A DNA stretch of 64,000 bases from Allodiplogaster sudhausi (taxonomy: Eukaryota; Nematoda; Chromadorea; Rhabditida; Diplogasteridae), in the NCBI GenBank assembly GCA_945643635.1, contig CALZFC010000017.1:3156001-3220000 (forward strand), written 5' to 3'. Shown here piece after piece: positions 1 to 10,299 of the stretch (the first letter of the stretch is position 1; each line of letters opens with the position of its first letter). A model generated the notes under the pieces. It had not been told where the DNA came from and did not search any database. It saw nothing but the letters and a program-made list of their open reading frames with translations. The translations under genes were made by a program, and so were the position numbers.

Positions 1-99
1 GAATGGATGCAAGTGTTTTTTTAGAAGCACATTAATTACTGATTCTTTAGAAAGGGTAGATATTGTAGATAATATTCTCATATAATTCAGCATCCACAT

Positions 100-1690
100 C
101 GGGTTGCTCGAGTTGTGAAGAAGCAGAAGGGAGCGAGGAGTACTGGACTGGGCGACGACTACGTTTGGTATGTTCGCTCTAAGCTAACTTGTAACAGATC
201 TAACGGCTTATTCTTTAGAAAGAGCAGTTATTGTAGACAATATTCCCTTAGCAGTTGCTCGAGAAAGGGAGCGAGGAGTGCGGGACTGGGGGACGACTTC
301 GTCTGGTAAGTTCGCTCTAAGCTAACTTGTAATAAATATATTTTTTTTAATCTTTGGCTGATTCTTTTGAACGATTGGTTGTTATTGTGTATAACTCTTT
401 AGTAATAGATCTTCCACATTGTTGCAAACGTAAAGGAGTTGATTTATTTTCGGAACAAACCCTTTTTCAAATGAGCAGTTATTTAAGAATATTTTCTTTG
501 CGCAATTCAGCTTCCGTTTCTTTGCAGTTCCGCGTGTTGTTGTGACGCAGGAAGGGGGAAGCATCAGTACGCTGGTAGAGGATCTCCACGGTATGTTTTC
601 TTTAAGAGAACTATTAAGCAGTTGATACATTTTCGAAACAAAGCATTTTTCTAAAGAGTTGTTATTTAAGAATATTTTCTTTCCGTAATTCAGCTTTTAT
701 TTCTTTACAGTTCCGCTGGTTGTTGGGAGGCAGACAGGGAAGCAGAAGCACGTTGGTGGATTGTCACTACAGTAAGTTTTTTATAGGGGAACTTGAAATA
801 GATGTTTTTTCTTCGAAAGAAAGCCCCTTTCTTCTAATGAGTAGTTATTTTAGATTATTTTCATTTCGTAATTCAGCTTTTTCATCTTTGCAGTACCGCG
901 AGATCTCGCGAGGCAGGAAGGGAGGCTGAAGCAGGCTGTTAGACAGTCACTGATGTAAGTTTTCTTAAGGGGAACTTGAAGTAGATTTTTTTTATTCTAA
1001 AAAATTCCTCTTTATTCTAATGAGTTGTTATTTTGAGATTATTTTCTTTGCGTAATTCAGCATCCATTTCTTTGTAGTACCGTGAGTTGTGTCGAGGCAG
1101 CAAGGGAGGCTGAAGCAGGGTGTTGGACGGTCACTACTGTAAGATTTTATAGGAAACTTGAAGTAGATGTTTATTCCTTCGAAACAAATAATCTTTTTTC
1201 TAATGAGTAGTTATTTTGAGATTATTTTCCTTTCGTAATTCAGCTTTTCCATCTTTACAGTACCGTGAGTTGTGTCGAGGCAGCAAGGGAGGCTGAAGCA
1301 GGGTGTTGGACGGTCACTACTGTAAGATTTTATAGGAAACTTGAAGTAGATGTTTATTCCTTCGAAACAAATAATCTTTTTTCTAATGAGTAGTTATTTT
1401 GAGATTATTTTCCTTTCGTAATTCAGCTTTTCCATCTTTGCAGTACCGTGAGTTGTGTCGAGGCAGCAAGGGAGGCTGAAGCAGGGTGTTGGACGGTCAC
1501 TACTGTAAGATTTTATAGGAAACTTGAAGTAGATGTTTATTCCTTCGAAACAAATCCTCTTTTTTCTAATGAGTTGTTATTTTGAGATTATTTTCCTTTC
1601 GTAATTCAGCTTTTCCATCTTTGCAGTACCGCGAGTTGTGTCGAGGCAGCAAGGGGGGCTTAAGCAGGCTGTTGGACGACAACAGCTGTC
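100..1690 (+). repeat. Tandem array of about nine exon-like cassettes, period 183-184 bp
   Basis: Repeat units start near 104, 253, 527, 711, 894, 1078, 1261, 1444 and 1627. The last seven are spaced 183-184 bp apart, and the units at 1078, 1261 and 1444 are almost identical. Each unit has a pyrimidine-rich stretch ending in CAG or TAG, then 61-63 nt of G-rich sequence, then a donor-like GTAAG, GTATG or similar, so each looks like a small exon between splice sites. One frame of the 61-nt block is open in the identical units and in the 711 unit, but has stops in the 894 and 1627 units. The array lies just upstream of a transposase-like gene. It could be duplicated 5' UTR exons, subterminal repeats of a CACTA-type element, or a satellite. 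Periodicity is certain; function is not known. Confidence 0.8.
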
Positions 1691-1792
1691 AGTTTTTTTT
1701 TCGCCACATTCTGTTATTAATGTATTCTTCAGTTTTTTTAATCTCCCCAATTAGTTAGCTTACTACTGTGACACTTTAAGAAAACCAAATTA

Positions 1793-1805
1793 CACCACTA
1801 TTTAG
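1793..1805 (+). promoter_or_regulatory. Possible spliced-leader trans-splice acceptor
   Basis: An acceptor-like CTATTTAG abuts the ATG of the zinc-finger ORF with no intervening base. No upstream exon is needed, which fits spliced-leader trans-splicing. A cis-splice from the cassette array just upstream is the alternative. Confidence 0.35.
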
Positions 1806-4393
1806 ATGGAATGCCCTGTCGAAGGATGCAACGAATGGCTGGAGTCCAAACGAAGAGTTTTGGAGCATCGGCGACACGATCATGGTGGCAGCGGTGCCTT
1901 GCTATGCAAGATGTGTGTCGTCTGGCAGCGATTCGGCAAAATGGACGCACTACGGCAGCACTGCACACGTTTTCACGCTGGTTCTATTCTCTCAGGTGAT
2001 TATGTATTACTTTTTATGCCCTCTTGCTTGAAGTACAGTAGGCCTTGACAGACAGCACAGCCGTCTTTGGTGGTAGAGAGAAGAAAAAAATTTCATGCAC
2101 TTTATTTCTATTGTTATTAAAATAAATAGAAAAATTCAGCTTCGCCACCACCAAGACCTCCAAATGTCCTACCGCCTGCTTTGAACGTTGCTGAAGCAAA
2201 TGCTGCTGAAGTGTCGTTTGGCGAGGACGTTGAGATGGATGGAGGAGGATCAACAGAGGCTAATTCTGAACCTGCACCAGGTTCCCATTTATGTCTATGC
2301 AAACTATTAGGCAACTTGGTCTTAGTGTAGATAAAAAAATTATCATGTATTCTTGGTTCCTATTTGCCAGAGCTATTTATTCTATGTTTCCAGAATCTAC
2401 CAGCTGTGCGAACGAGCTCCAACAATTTTTCGCCCAGCAGATGGGCAGAGGAGTCCCCCGCTCTTCGCTGGACAGCTTCGCCCAGTTTTTGCAGCGTGTT
2501 CTGCATGTCGGCGAATCCGGTGATCCTAGGGCTATAGCCGAAACTGATTCGGCGATTTCCTCCTGTTTGACGCATTACAAAAGGACCCAGCTTGGCGCGT
2601 AACGGCGACATTCTAACACCTCAGAAATGTCAGATGGGCGTAATCCAGACGACTAAGAGAGATAGAAACGGCGAAGCAGTCCGTGTAGAGCAAGGAGAGT
2701 ACTTCTATGTATTGGAGCTACAAGAAGTGCTTAGACATGCAGTACAATTTGCTCGCTCCCTCAACCTGCTCAAGTCCTGCTGTAGCGATAGAATATGCTG
2801 CCATCAAAAGGGAGAAAGGTATTAGACCGTGGCTGATGAAACTCAGCATGCAACCCCACTTCCTTTCCTGTTGTATGCAGACGATGTCTCACCCGGAAGC
2901 TCCCTTGGCCCCAAGCCGCCAACTCGCTTTGTCTTTTCCAAATCAAACTGGCAGGGCATCACTTGGACGCCTCATCGGCATTGGCGTCCAAGTTGGTCTA
3001 TGCCAGTGCCTATGCGAAAGACCACTCAGCGCATTCCTTCCTTCCCATCATTGATGTCCTAAAGCAGCAGCTGGCCAGCATTTATGATAGGGATGGCCTT
3101 CGAATTGGAGATGAACTCTTTCACCCAGTACTCCTCTCTGTGATTGCGGATAATAAAGCGCATTATGCGTTTCGCGGCCTCAAACTCAATTACAACCGCT
3201 GCCGCCTCTGTCTAGTTGACTCTGCCAACTTCCTTACTGTCACGAACGAGTCGCAAGTTCAGCTGAAAGATAGGCGGTGGTACGACCACGTCTTCAGCGC
3301 AGGATTGGCCCAGAACCATGGCTTCAAAGATGCTCGCCCTTTGGATGGCATTCCGGGGTATGACTTTATGAATGATTGCTCGCTGGATCTAATGCACGAC
3401 GTTTTGGAGGGTGAAGCCCAAAGAGCAACCATAAGGCTTCTGCGCGCATTGGATCGGCGTGGGCTTAAGTTGCAAAGAATCAACGCGATTTTGTCCAATC
3501 TCCCATACGGAAAGCAAGATTCTTCATCCCACCCCTCCCCATTCAAGGTAGATGTTCTCTCTGGCACTTCGATCTCCCAGCGCGCTTCCCAGGTTCACAC
3601 TCTAATGAGATTGCTCCCGCTTGCTCTTCATTTTCACACCGATCTCTCCGACTTCATAGAGTGGGAATCCTTTGTGCTTCTTGGAAAAGTTCTCCTCACT
3701 CTTCTGCAGCCTTCCTTTACTGAGCGAGATCTGGCCAGATTAGAAGATCTAGTGGCAACATACATTGATTCGGTCCGCGAGATTGTCAACCTTTTCCCTG
3801 GCGAGGTTTCGATGACGATCAAAACTCACCACCTCGTTCACTATGCAAGATTCGTGAGATTGTATGGACCCCCCATCCTGAATTGGTGTATTGATTTCGA
3901 GCAACTGAATGCATCGATCAAGTCGCACTCCTACATGTCTAGGAACGCTCAAAACTTGCCATTCTCCATGATCAACCACGCGCAGCATTTCCTTGCATCT
4001 CAGCGCGCATCATTCAATTTGGAAGCGTTGCCGCGAGCAGGGGTACGGTATTACAGCGAGCTTCCATCCGATTCTCCCCTGATCTCCATCATTGCTGACC
4101 TCGCAATTGTCGTAGAAATGTTGTGCTATAGAATTGACTACCATGGAATGTGCTACAGTGACCGCGATATTGTAGTCTTGGCAGCAGGCGCGCTCCTATC
4201 CTTTGGTCAGATTCGCTTTGCTGCTTATGTTGATGGTGAGTGGAAACTTGTGATTCAAAAGTGCGAAACGATCTCTTGGCTTGATTCTATCAACTGTTAC
4301 ACTGTTCAGGTGTCCGATGTTCTTTGTGTTCTTCCTTCGAAGATCTTAACTCTGCTCACCCACTTGACTCTTACTTCTTTGTTGATGTTGTGA
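1806..4393 (+). pseudogene. Degraded CACTA/EnSpm-like transposon gene: two C2H2 zinc fingers plus transposase
   Basis: Exon 1 (1806-1995) encodes two C2H2 fingers, CPVEGC...H...H and CKMC...H...H, and ends in a GT donor. Exon 2 (2140-2280) and exon 3 (from 2394) join in phase. Exon 3 hits a stop at 2600-2602 (LTHYKRTQLGA, stop). Homologous-looking sequence then continues in another frame (from about 2592, with TPQKCQMGVIQTTKR), meets a TAG at 2823-2825, goes on to LPFLLYADDVSPGSSLGP, and shifts frame again near 2950 into the long ORF at 2963. Animal transposon proteins of this class have the same block order: zinc finger, middle region, LLYxDDxxPGSxLG, DxMHDxLEG, then a DUF4218-like C-terminus. 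The copy therefore carries two apparent frameshifts and one stop. Undetected small introns are a less likely explanation. Confidence 0.62.
2963..4393 (+). CDS. C-terminal half of CACTA-like transposase (open frame, 476 codons)
   Basis: Long uninterrupted frame with no introns. Landmarks are IADNKAHYAFRGLK followed by a CRLC pair around residues 60-85, DLMHDVLEG near residue 143, and a DUF4218-like block near residue 280 with KTHHLVHYARFVRLYGPP followed by W, FE and a lysine-rich turn. In the EnSpm/CACTA superfamily these blocks surround the DDE catalytic core, and the enzyme would cut and rejoin element ends in the nucleus. The preceding region is out of frame, so this is probably the surviving part of a broken gene. 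An AATAAA lies 28 bases after the stop. The superfamily assignment rests on remembered motif similarity. Confidence 0.6.
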   Translation: MDASSALASKLVYASAYAKDHSAHSFLPIIDVLKQQLASIYDRDGLRIGDELFHPVLLSVIADNKAHYAFRGLKLNYNRCRLCLVDSANFLTVTNESQVQLKDRRWYDHVFSAGLAQNHGFKDARPLDGIPGYDFMNDCSLDLMHDVLEGEAQRATIRLLRALDRRGLKLQRINAILSNLPYGKQDSSSHPSPFKVDVLSGTSISQRASQVHTLMRLLPLALHFHTDLSDFIEWESFVLLGKVLLTLLQPSFTERDLARLEDLVATYIDSVREIVNLFPGEVSMTIKTHHLVHYARFVRLYGPPILNWCIDFEQLNASIKSHSYMSRNAQNLPFSMINHAQHFLASQRASFNLEALPRAGVRYYSELPSDSPLISIIADLAIVVEMLCYRIDYHGMCYSDRDIVVLAAGALLSFGQIRFAAYVDGEWKLVIQKCETISWLDSINCYTVQVSDVLCVLPSKILTLLTHLTLTSLLML

Positions 4394-4420
4394 ACATTCC
4401 AATCAGACATTTCCCTTTGG

Positions 4421-4426
4421 AATAAA
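4421..4426 (+). terminator. Polyadenylation signal of the transposase gene
   Basis: Canonical AATAAA placed 28 bp after the TGA stop at 4391-4393, on the same strand, before the next gene start at 4538. Confidence 0.5.
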
Positions 4427-4537
4427 CGAAGAATTGCGCTTTCAAATGAGTGTTATTCCTTATAAAAATTAAGGCGTTATAACGCAATTACTACTTGTAA
4501 ACTGATTTTAAGCATATATTTGATTTCTTAATTTAGA

Positions 4538-6852
4538 ATGCGTTTCCGGTTGCAAGTTTTGGCTGAAGATGGAAAGTCGGTTGAAGCAGACCTTGGTTCC
4601 GATGAGTCCGCTGCAACTACGTTGGAGGAGCTAACGATGGAGCTTCTTGGCCGTTACGAAATCCATCCCTCGCGAATTTGTCGAGTTACAAGATCAGTGG
4701 GTCGCATCGAGTACCCCGTTTTGGGTGTATTCCCCGATGACGACTGCCAGCTAACAGTCTATGTTGCTCATTGTCAGGAAGAGGAGTACAGCCCATTTTC
4801 AAACGTTAGAAATTTTTGATCTAAACTATGTGCTTCTTTATCTTTCAAAGGACGATATTTTAGGTAATCAGGCTCGTGATTCCGCTTCTCCCTCGCGAAA
4901 GAGAATAATGCTGAGTAGTTCTGACGATGAAGAGGAAATCGATGAAATTGGAAGTCGTCACGAGAGTAGCTCTTCAGCGTCTGTACTGGATGGTCATTGC
5001 GTTGGCGAGATTCTGAAAAGTAAGCTGTTTATGTTTATATTTAAAAAAAAATCGCTCCCGTCAACTTAGATCGCGAAAATCGATCTGGCGGAGATGTGCT
5101 TGTGCAAAGACTTAATGAAAAATTAAGTACTGCGTCCATGCAAGGTACCCTTTACATTACAATTTCGTGATCAAAGTGATTAACTGTACATGTTAAGATA
5201 TTCTGAGGACTCATCCAGAAACTGATGTCATCCTCTCCTCTCTGCGGTCCGGTGACATCACCGAAGAGTATCGTTGTAACGTCAGGAGGCAGTTCGTTCG
5301 AAGGGTCGGCGAATATCTTATGCAGCATGCAGACAAGTGAGCCAATTCTCCATATTAACTTGTGTATTATTTTCATTATTATTTTTAGAATATTGACACA
5401 ATCTTCCATACCTTCTTTAGCAAGAATCGTCCAACCACACGTGAGATTGTCTGCTTCTTCACCAGGCTCATGCTCCCATTCCCAAAGACAAACCAGGTTT
5501 CACTTCGTATTTTTTTTTTTTAATCCTTAATAACTGCAAATAACTTTAGAGCATACTGTATATTTACTTTAGACGCCCTTCGTCCGCGGCAACAAGAGCT
5601 TCCTCATTGTGTACGTTAGCAATCGGCGAAGACGCATGGCGCTTCATGGAGACGCTGTCCTGCGACCATACAAGAGGAAGAAGATGGACACGTCTCCAAG
5701 GAACTTCGAAGGTCAGCGTTTCATCGCCATGCAGCTGAGGCACTTTCCTGATGACAGTGACACTGCCCTTCAGATGCTCGAAGAGTCGCGGTCAGTCTTT
5801 CTACACCTATTTTTGAATATTATTGTTAATTATAATTTGTATACATTAATTAATTGGAGGAGATTGTTACAGTCACTTATTTTTTAATGATATTCTGCTT
5901 ATGCATAACCCGTATATATATATTACGGTACTTTAATTAATAGAATAACAATCATGAATGAATTTGCCTGAATTACGGTCTTTATTTATTCTTAAGTGAA
6001 TACCGACTCCAGCTATGTCGTGAGATGGGTGCTGCGAAGGCGATTGAAGAATTTAGACAGCTCTCTTCTTCCAAGCAGGTACTTTTCTTGATATACGGCA
6101 ATACCGTACTCGTTTGTAAAGAGCAGGTCTAAATTACTGTAGTTCTTTAATTGCAGATACTGTCCGACTTTGACAGAGGATTCAAGGTCGACTCCAACGC
6201 CTTTGTGCAGAAGTGGCCCCGAATCGAGGAGTATCTGAGCAGCATATTCAAGACTAACTTCTTCTCGGCCGAGCAGATGTCTATTTCTGCCATGAATACA
6301 GTTACAGGTTCAGGTAAGAGGAGAATTTTTTTAAATCAATTTCCCGATTTTTCTGTTGAATCTAGTCGATCTAAGTTGACAAGAGATGGTTGCAGAAACA
6401 GCATCTGTACAAGCCGTTCTCGCTGTGGTTGCCCACTTTAAGAAGTTCTCCCACGTAAGCAGATGCCACGCTTTGGCAGAGTCTTCTCTACATTCCTGGT
6501 CAGACAGTTTGCTGTATATTTTTACCAAATTGAAAGCAGCAATAGATTTGTATGTGATTCTCTTTGATAAGTGTTCTCTTTTAAAATGTTTTTTTTGCGC
6601 TTTAGAGAAATTGCCAATCAATACTTATAGTCTGAGCCTGATGCAAGGCACGTCGTCGATCGACTCTGTGAAATGGGCCTCCGTCAGCCGCTGGTTGTCA
6701 AGTACGGACAAAGCAGGAAGCAGTTCTCCGTATTTTGTAACGTCAGTGTAAAGTTTTCTTTTTGCAATAGTTTCATCTCTCCAGTCAGAAAAGGTGCAGT
6801 ACTGTCCGGATATAAGATCTTGAAAATTGAGGCTGTTTTACTTCAATCCCCT

Positions 6853-6899
<47 letters not shown>

Positions 6900-7189
6900 A
6901 CGCTCAATCATCTCTCTCTCTCTCTCACTGCTGCATATTTCTTGGTTGAACAGGAACAAAAAAAAGTAAGATTAATGTATATTTCCAGGCAATCGAGATT
7001 CTCTGCGGTGAATCGTTCATCGAGGCTGTTGTTGTTGCCCTGGCCTGCCACTTCCTCTTCCATCTCCGATTCGACTCTGAGGTTGCCGACATCTGGGGCG
7101 TGTTCTCGCTTCTCATCGGCGCGCCACAGTCGGTCAAGTCGAACACAGCTATCAACCTGGTAGACAGCATTCAAATACATTTGGCATGA
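4538..7189 (+). CDS. Multi-exon gene of unknown function; possible partner ORF of the neighbouring transposon
   Basis: The start ATG lies one base after an ATTTAG acceptor. Exon 1 (from 4538) encodes a small beta-grasp/ubiquitin-like region (MRFRLQVLAEDGKSVEADLG). Next come an acidic, serine-rich linker (about 4862-5019, SSSDDEEEIDEIGSR), 5069-5143, and a helical block at about 5210-5337 (LSSLRSGDITEEYRCNVRRQ). Further exons lie at about 5389-5500, 5573-5789 (basic RRRRM and RPYKRKK), 5998-6078, 6157-6312, 6394-6454, 6625-6740 and 6990-7189 (AIEILCGESFIEAVVVALAC), with stop TGA. Most exons have good GT/AG edges. I know similar proteins only as uncharacterised animal genes with blocks EEYR...VVxYM and WP...IF, often seen near transposons. 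Same strand and only 145 bp from the transposase, so it may belong to the same element. No function can be assigned. Confidence 0.55.
6850..6928 (+). repeat. (CT)n microsatellite in intron
   Basis: Almost pure CT dinucleotide run, interrupted by CTGTCTCACGCTCAATCAT, inside the last intron of the preceding gene. Confidence 0.9.
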
Positions 7190-7741
7190 TTCTTTTGGTC
7201 AAATTTTATCATGGATTTGTAGAGTGGTTTGTATAGTTTCCTAGAAATAGGTGAAGAGTAAGTAACCTTGTAAAAATCTTTTCATCATATTTGCCAAAGA
7301 TTGTATATGTATTCTGTGAGAAAGCGTCTTTTGTATTTCTTCCTTCTTTGTGAAATTGTATATTCATTGATTTAATTTTGACAGGGTGCACTATGTGAAT
7401 GTATTCATTACGAGTGAAAATCTAGTTTATCTTGTTGCATATTGTTGGAATATCCTGTGAATCGTTGCATATTGTTTGGAATATCCTGTGAATGCCTGTA
7501 CATTTCTGTCAAAATGTCGCTCGATTCTTTATGGCGCTTACATTCCGCTTGTTATCACATTGACCACTGCATAACAATAAAAACTGTTGAATGCTGTAAT
7601 TGTAAAGCGTAAGTTGAAACATGGTAAGTGTATGCTTATATGGATGCAAAGTTTAGCCTGCTTGCAATTGGCAGCTTAAAAAATCGATACATAGAGAGCG
7701 AAGCTCTCACAATCAGGTTACTCCCTCACAGGTGCTCTCCA

Positions 7742-7830
7742 GCTCTCTCTCTCTCTCTCACACTCACTCTCTCTCTTTATCTCTCTCTCTCTATCTTTCT
7801 GTCTGTCTCTCTCTGTCTGTCTTACTCTCC
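7742..7830 (+). repeat. (CT)n-rich tract
   Basis: Imperfect CT and CTGT repeat. Confidence 0.9.
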
Positions 7831-8035
7831 TCAACAAGCAGTGAACACTACACTGAACGAATGCAATTAGAACATTACAGCTAATCAAGAGAGATTCGGA
7901 CTTCACCGTTTGGTAGTTTATTAGTTATTGAAGTAGTGAAAGCAAGCGCATCATTGAGACTAAATTAACCGAATGCAGTATGAATAAACTGCAAGTGATG
8001 AAAGACGACAATTTTGAGAAAAATACTGTCTTACA

Positions 8036-8048
8036 ATCTCTCTCTCTT

Positions 8049-8091
<43 letters not shown>

Positions 8092-8095
8092 TTCT
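8036..8095 (+). repeat. (CT)n microsatellite
   Basis: About 30 CT units with few interruptions. Confidence 0.9.
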
Positions 8096-8177
8096 CAAGC
8101 GCGCGCTCGCGACCTTAACATACCTTCATGCCGACCTCCGTTTTCAATTGGCTATCTTCTTCCGGATTCAGTCGCGG

Positions 8178-8282
8178 GGTGCGGGTGGTGTAGTGGTCTA
8201 AGGCGCGCGTGCTGGGAAAATGCGAAAATGGGTGGTGGCTTGGTTGGGTACGGGTTCGGTTCCGCGCGGCTGCAAAACTCTC
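8178..8282 (+). ncRNA. tRNA-like / tRNA-derived SINE fragment
   Basis: An A-box-like GGTGTAGTGGTCTAAGG is followed about 70 nt later by a B-box-like GGTTCGGTTCC. Spacing is too long for a compact tRNA, and no clean acceptor stem was found, so this is more likely a tRNA-derived SINE head than a working tRNA. Confidence 0.4.
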
Positions 8283-8645
8283 TGTCTGCTTACAGGTTCA
8301 CCGTCGTCCACGCCAACTCCACTACGCAAATCAGGTCAGTGATATTTCATTCACTTTTCCGTTTTTTTAACACCTTATTAGTTTCTAGTTTCTTCTTTAT
8401 TAAAGATATTATAACAAAAGAAGTATTTAATCCAACTTAACCACAAAAATTGAGAAATTGTCGTCTATTTACGTGGTTCCAGCCATATTAGAAGTAGAAT
8501 AGGGAAGGAGAGAGAAGCAGACAGCGAGAGAGAAGTAGGGAAGGAAGAGATATTGAAAGAAAGAGAGAGAAAGAGAGAGAGAGGCGAAAGAGTGAAATAA
8601 ATTACCAAAAACGAGGTTCAATCCTCGTCCTCCTTAGCTGCAAAA

Positions 8646-8800
8646 ATACCGTTGCCGCAGCGGTTAGCCGCTTTTTGACGGTTTTTGACCAGCGGTTTGC
8701 GGCAACGGTTATTATTTGCGAATTAGTACGGTTTATTCCCTAGAAAGCTCTTTCGACGGTAAATACCGTAGCCAAAACCGTAGTTTTTAATGGTATTTTT
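8646..8800. mobile_element. Small hairpin element (MITE-like)
   Basis: An inverted repeat ACCGTTGCCGC / GCGGCAACGGT lies at about 8650-8710, surrounded by repeated ACGGT/ACCGT words up to about 8800. It sits immediately downstream of the last readable exon of the minus-strand gene. Family not recognised. Confidence 0.4.
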
Positions 8801-8831
8801 TCTTGTGTGCCCACCAGTGAGCTCCGCCCAC

Positions 8832-10211
8832 CTTTCCCTCCGGAATGCCAGCGAGCAGAACACTGCTGCTTGGTGAGAAGGACGACGATGTTCTGGTCTG
8901 GGGGCATGTCCTCAGAGGTCGTCTGCCCCGCTCCCTCCGGATTGGGGGGCGTGGCCTCAGAGGCCGACTGCCCCGCCCCCTCGGCGACGCCTCCACGCAA
9001 CTCCTCCGACGCGTATTCTTCGTTCTGAAAGAAGATTTTGTACTCTTGTCTTACCGATATAAATTCAGTCATTCAATATTTTATTAATTTTGCGTGCATG
9101 CACACTTAAAACGAATGATCACGTCCATGTTTGTGAAATTATCATCTTTGCAAATTCTCATCATTTTTGCATATCAGGAATTTTCAATATTTTCCATTTC
9201 AATCAATTTCAGCCACGGGCTTCATTGGTGCTTAATTATATGTAGAAGAAGCCGATAGAAAAAAGAGCTTTTTTCACATATGCCGAATATTCTTGATTTC
9301 CGATTGTTCTTCTCGCACCTTCACAGAAGACTCGCAATTCATGTTCACCATGTACTCGCTCGCCACGGGCATCGCGGCTGAAAGGAATGGAGAAATATTC
9401 TTCATTTTATTTTATTTTTATTTTTTATTTCTTGAAAATAAGAGATAAACTTCACTAAAAAAAACTTTTTCCTTTTTTCAGCACTTTTAAATTTTTAGTT
9501 TTTTTTTAGTGGCTTTTATGCGATGAAACGTACTATGAGCTTGCGCAATAATGGAGGCAGCAGTCGATTGGTTGCTCTGTAAAAGATAAAAGATTAGTAA
9601 TAGATTAGAAAAATATTTAACTATCAAATTTATTTTTTTTTAAAAAGGCGAGATTATGGTTCCGCTCAATAATGCACTCTTCCTTGACATCGCCACTCGC
9701 TGACCTCCGAGAGACTTCGAGTGCCGGAGTGATTCGACATCGACTCGAAGTCTCCTTCCGCTGCGAGCAGTCGGAGAGCGCCGCCGACCAGCGAAGGGCG
9801 GACGATCTGTACTTATTAACAATTTTTTATTAACCATTTTTTTACAGACTACTTTTATTATTTCGGTTTTAAAAATATTTGCCCAACAATCTTAAATTAA
9901 TTTTTGATTATTTCCAGTTAGCTCCGCCCACCAGTCCTTCAGGCATGCCAGAGAACAGAATTCGGATCTACTGCTTGGTGAGAGAAGCGCCAATGCACGG
10001 GCTGGGCGGCGTGGTCTCAGAGGCCGTCTGCCCCGCCCCCTCCGGGTTCGGGGGCGTGGCCTCAGAGGCCCTCTGCTCTGTCAGATCCACGACGCCGCCG
10101 CGCATCTGGTTCTGGAAGAAAATTTTGAACTTTGCACTTGCACTTTGCACGTACGCATTTTGCACTTTGCACAATTCCTGCAGGGGAGTCCGAGTTGTCC
10201 ATGGCTTCCAT
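8832..10211 (-). CDS. Multi-exon minus-strand gene of unknown function, with a duplicated exon
   Basis: An ATG at 10211 starts MEAMDNSDSPAGI (exon 10173-10211). An acceptor (CTTCGCAG) lies about 40 nt upstream of it. Later exons, in order, are: 10111 downwards (NQMRGGVVDLTEQRASEATP, donor unresolved); 9806-9705 (34 codons, GGALRLLAAEGDFESM); 9576-9534 (SNQSTAASIIAQAH); 9377-9319 (AMPVASEYMVNMNCESSVK); and 9024-8832 (NEEYASEELRGGVAEGAG). The splice phases of the last four are mutually consistent. The exon at 9024-8832 is a diverged copy of the exon near 10111: both contain SEATPPNPEGAGQT. The 10111 copy reaches a stop if read to the end, so it is either shorter or dead. The protein is rich in E, P, T and S and I recognise no domain. 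The 3' end may have been displaced by a MITE-like insertion. Confidence 0.45.
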
Positions 10212-10299
10212 TCTCTTCTTCTTCTTCTTTGTTGTCCGAGTCGACCAGCTGCGAAGGGAGAGCGAAGTGTAAGTGATGTAGGGATCACGAACGAGGGCC

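Larger units (their letters stand above)
7190..8640. other. Stretch without a recognised gene
   Basis: After the stop at 7189 I see AT-rich sequence with two (CT)n tracts (about 7742-7830 and 8036-8095), a tRNA-like element near 8180, and a GA-rich run at about 8505-8585. Open frames here are short and arise mostly from the CT tracts. Confidence 0.6.

Noticed and set aside
8178..8282. Functional nuclear tRNA gene
   Set aside because: A- and B-box-like words are present, but spacing is too long and no acceptor stem pairs. Treated as tRNA-derived.
9319..9377. Copper-chaperone (HMA-like) motif in EYMVNMNCESSVK
   Set aside because: It resembles the MxCxxC metal site by eye, but the second cysteine is Ser and the following sequence does not fit the fold.
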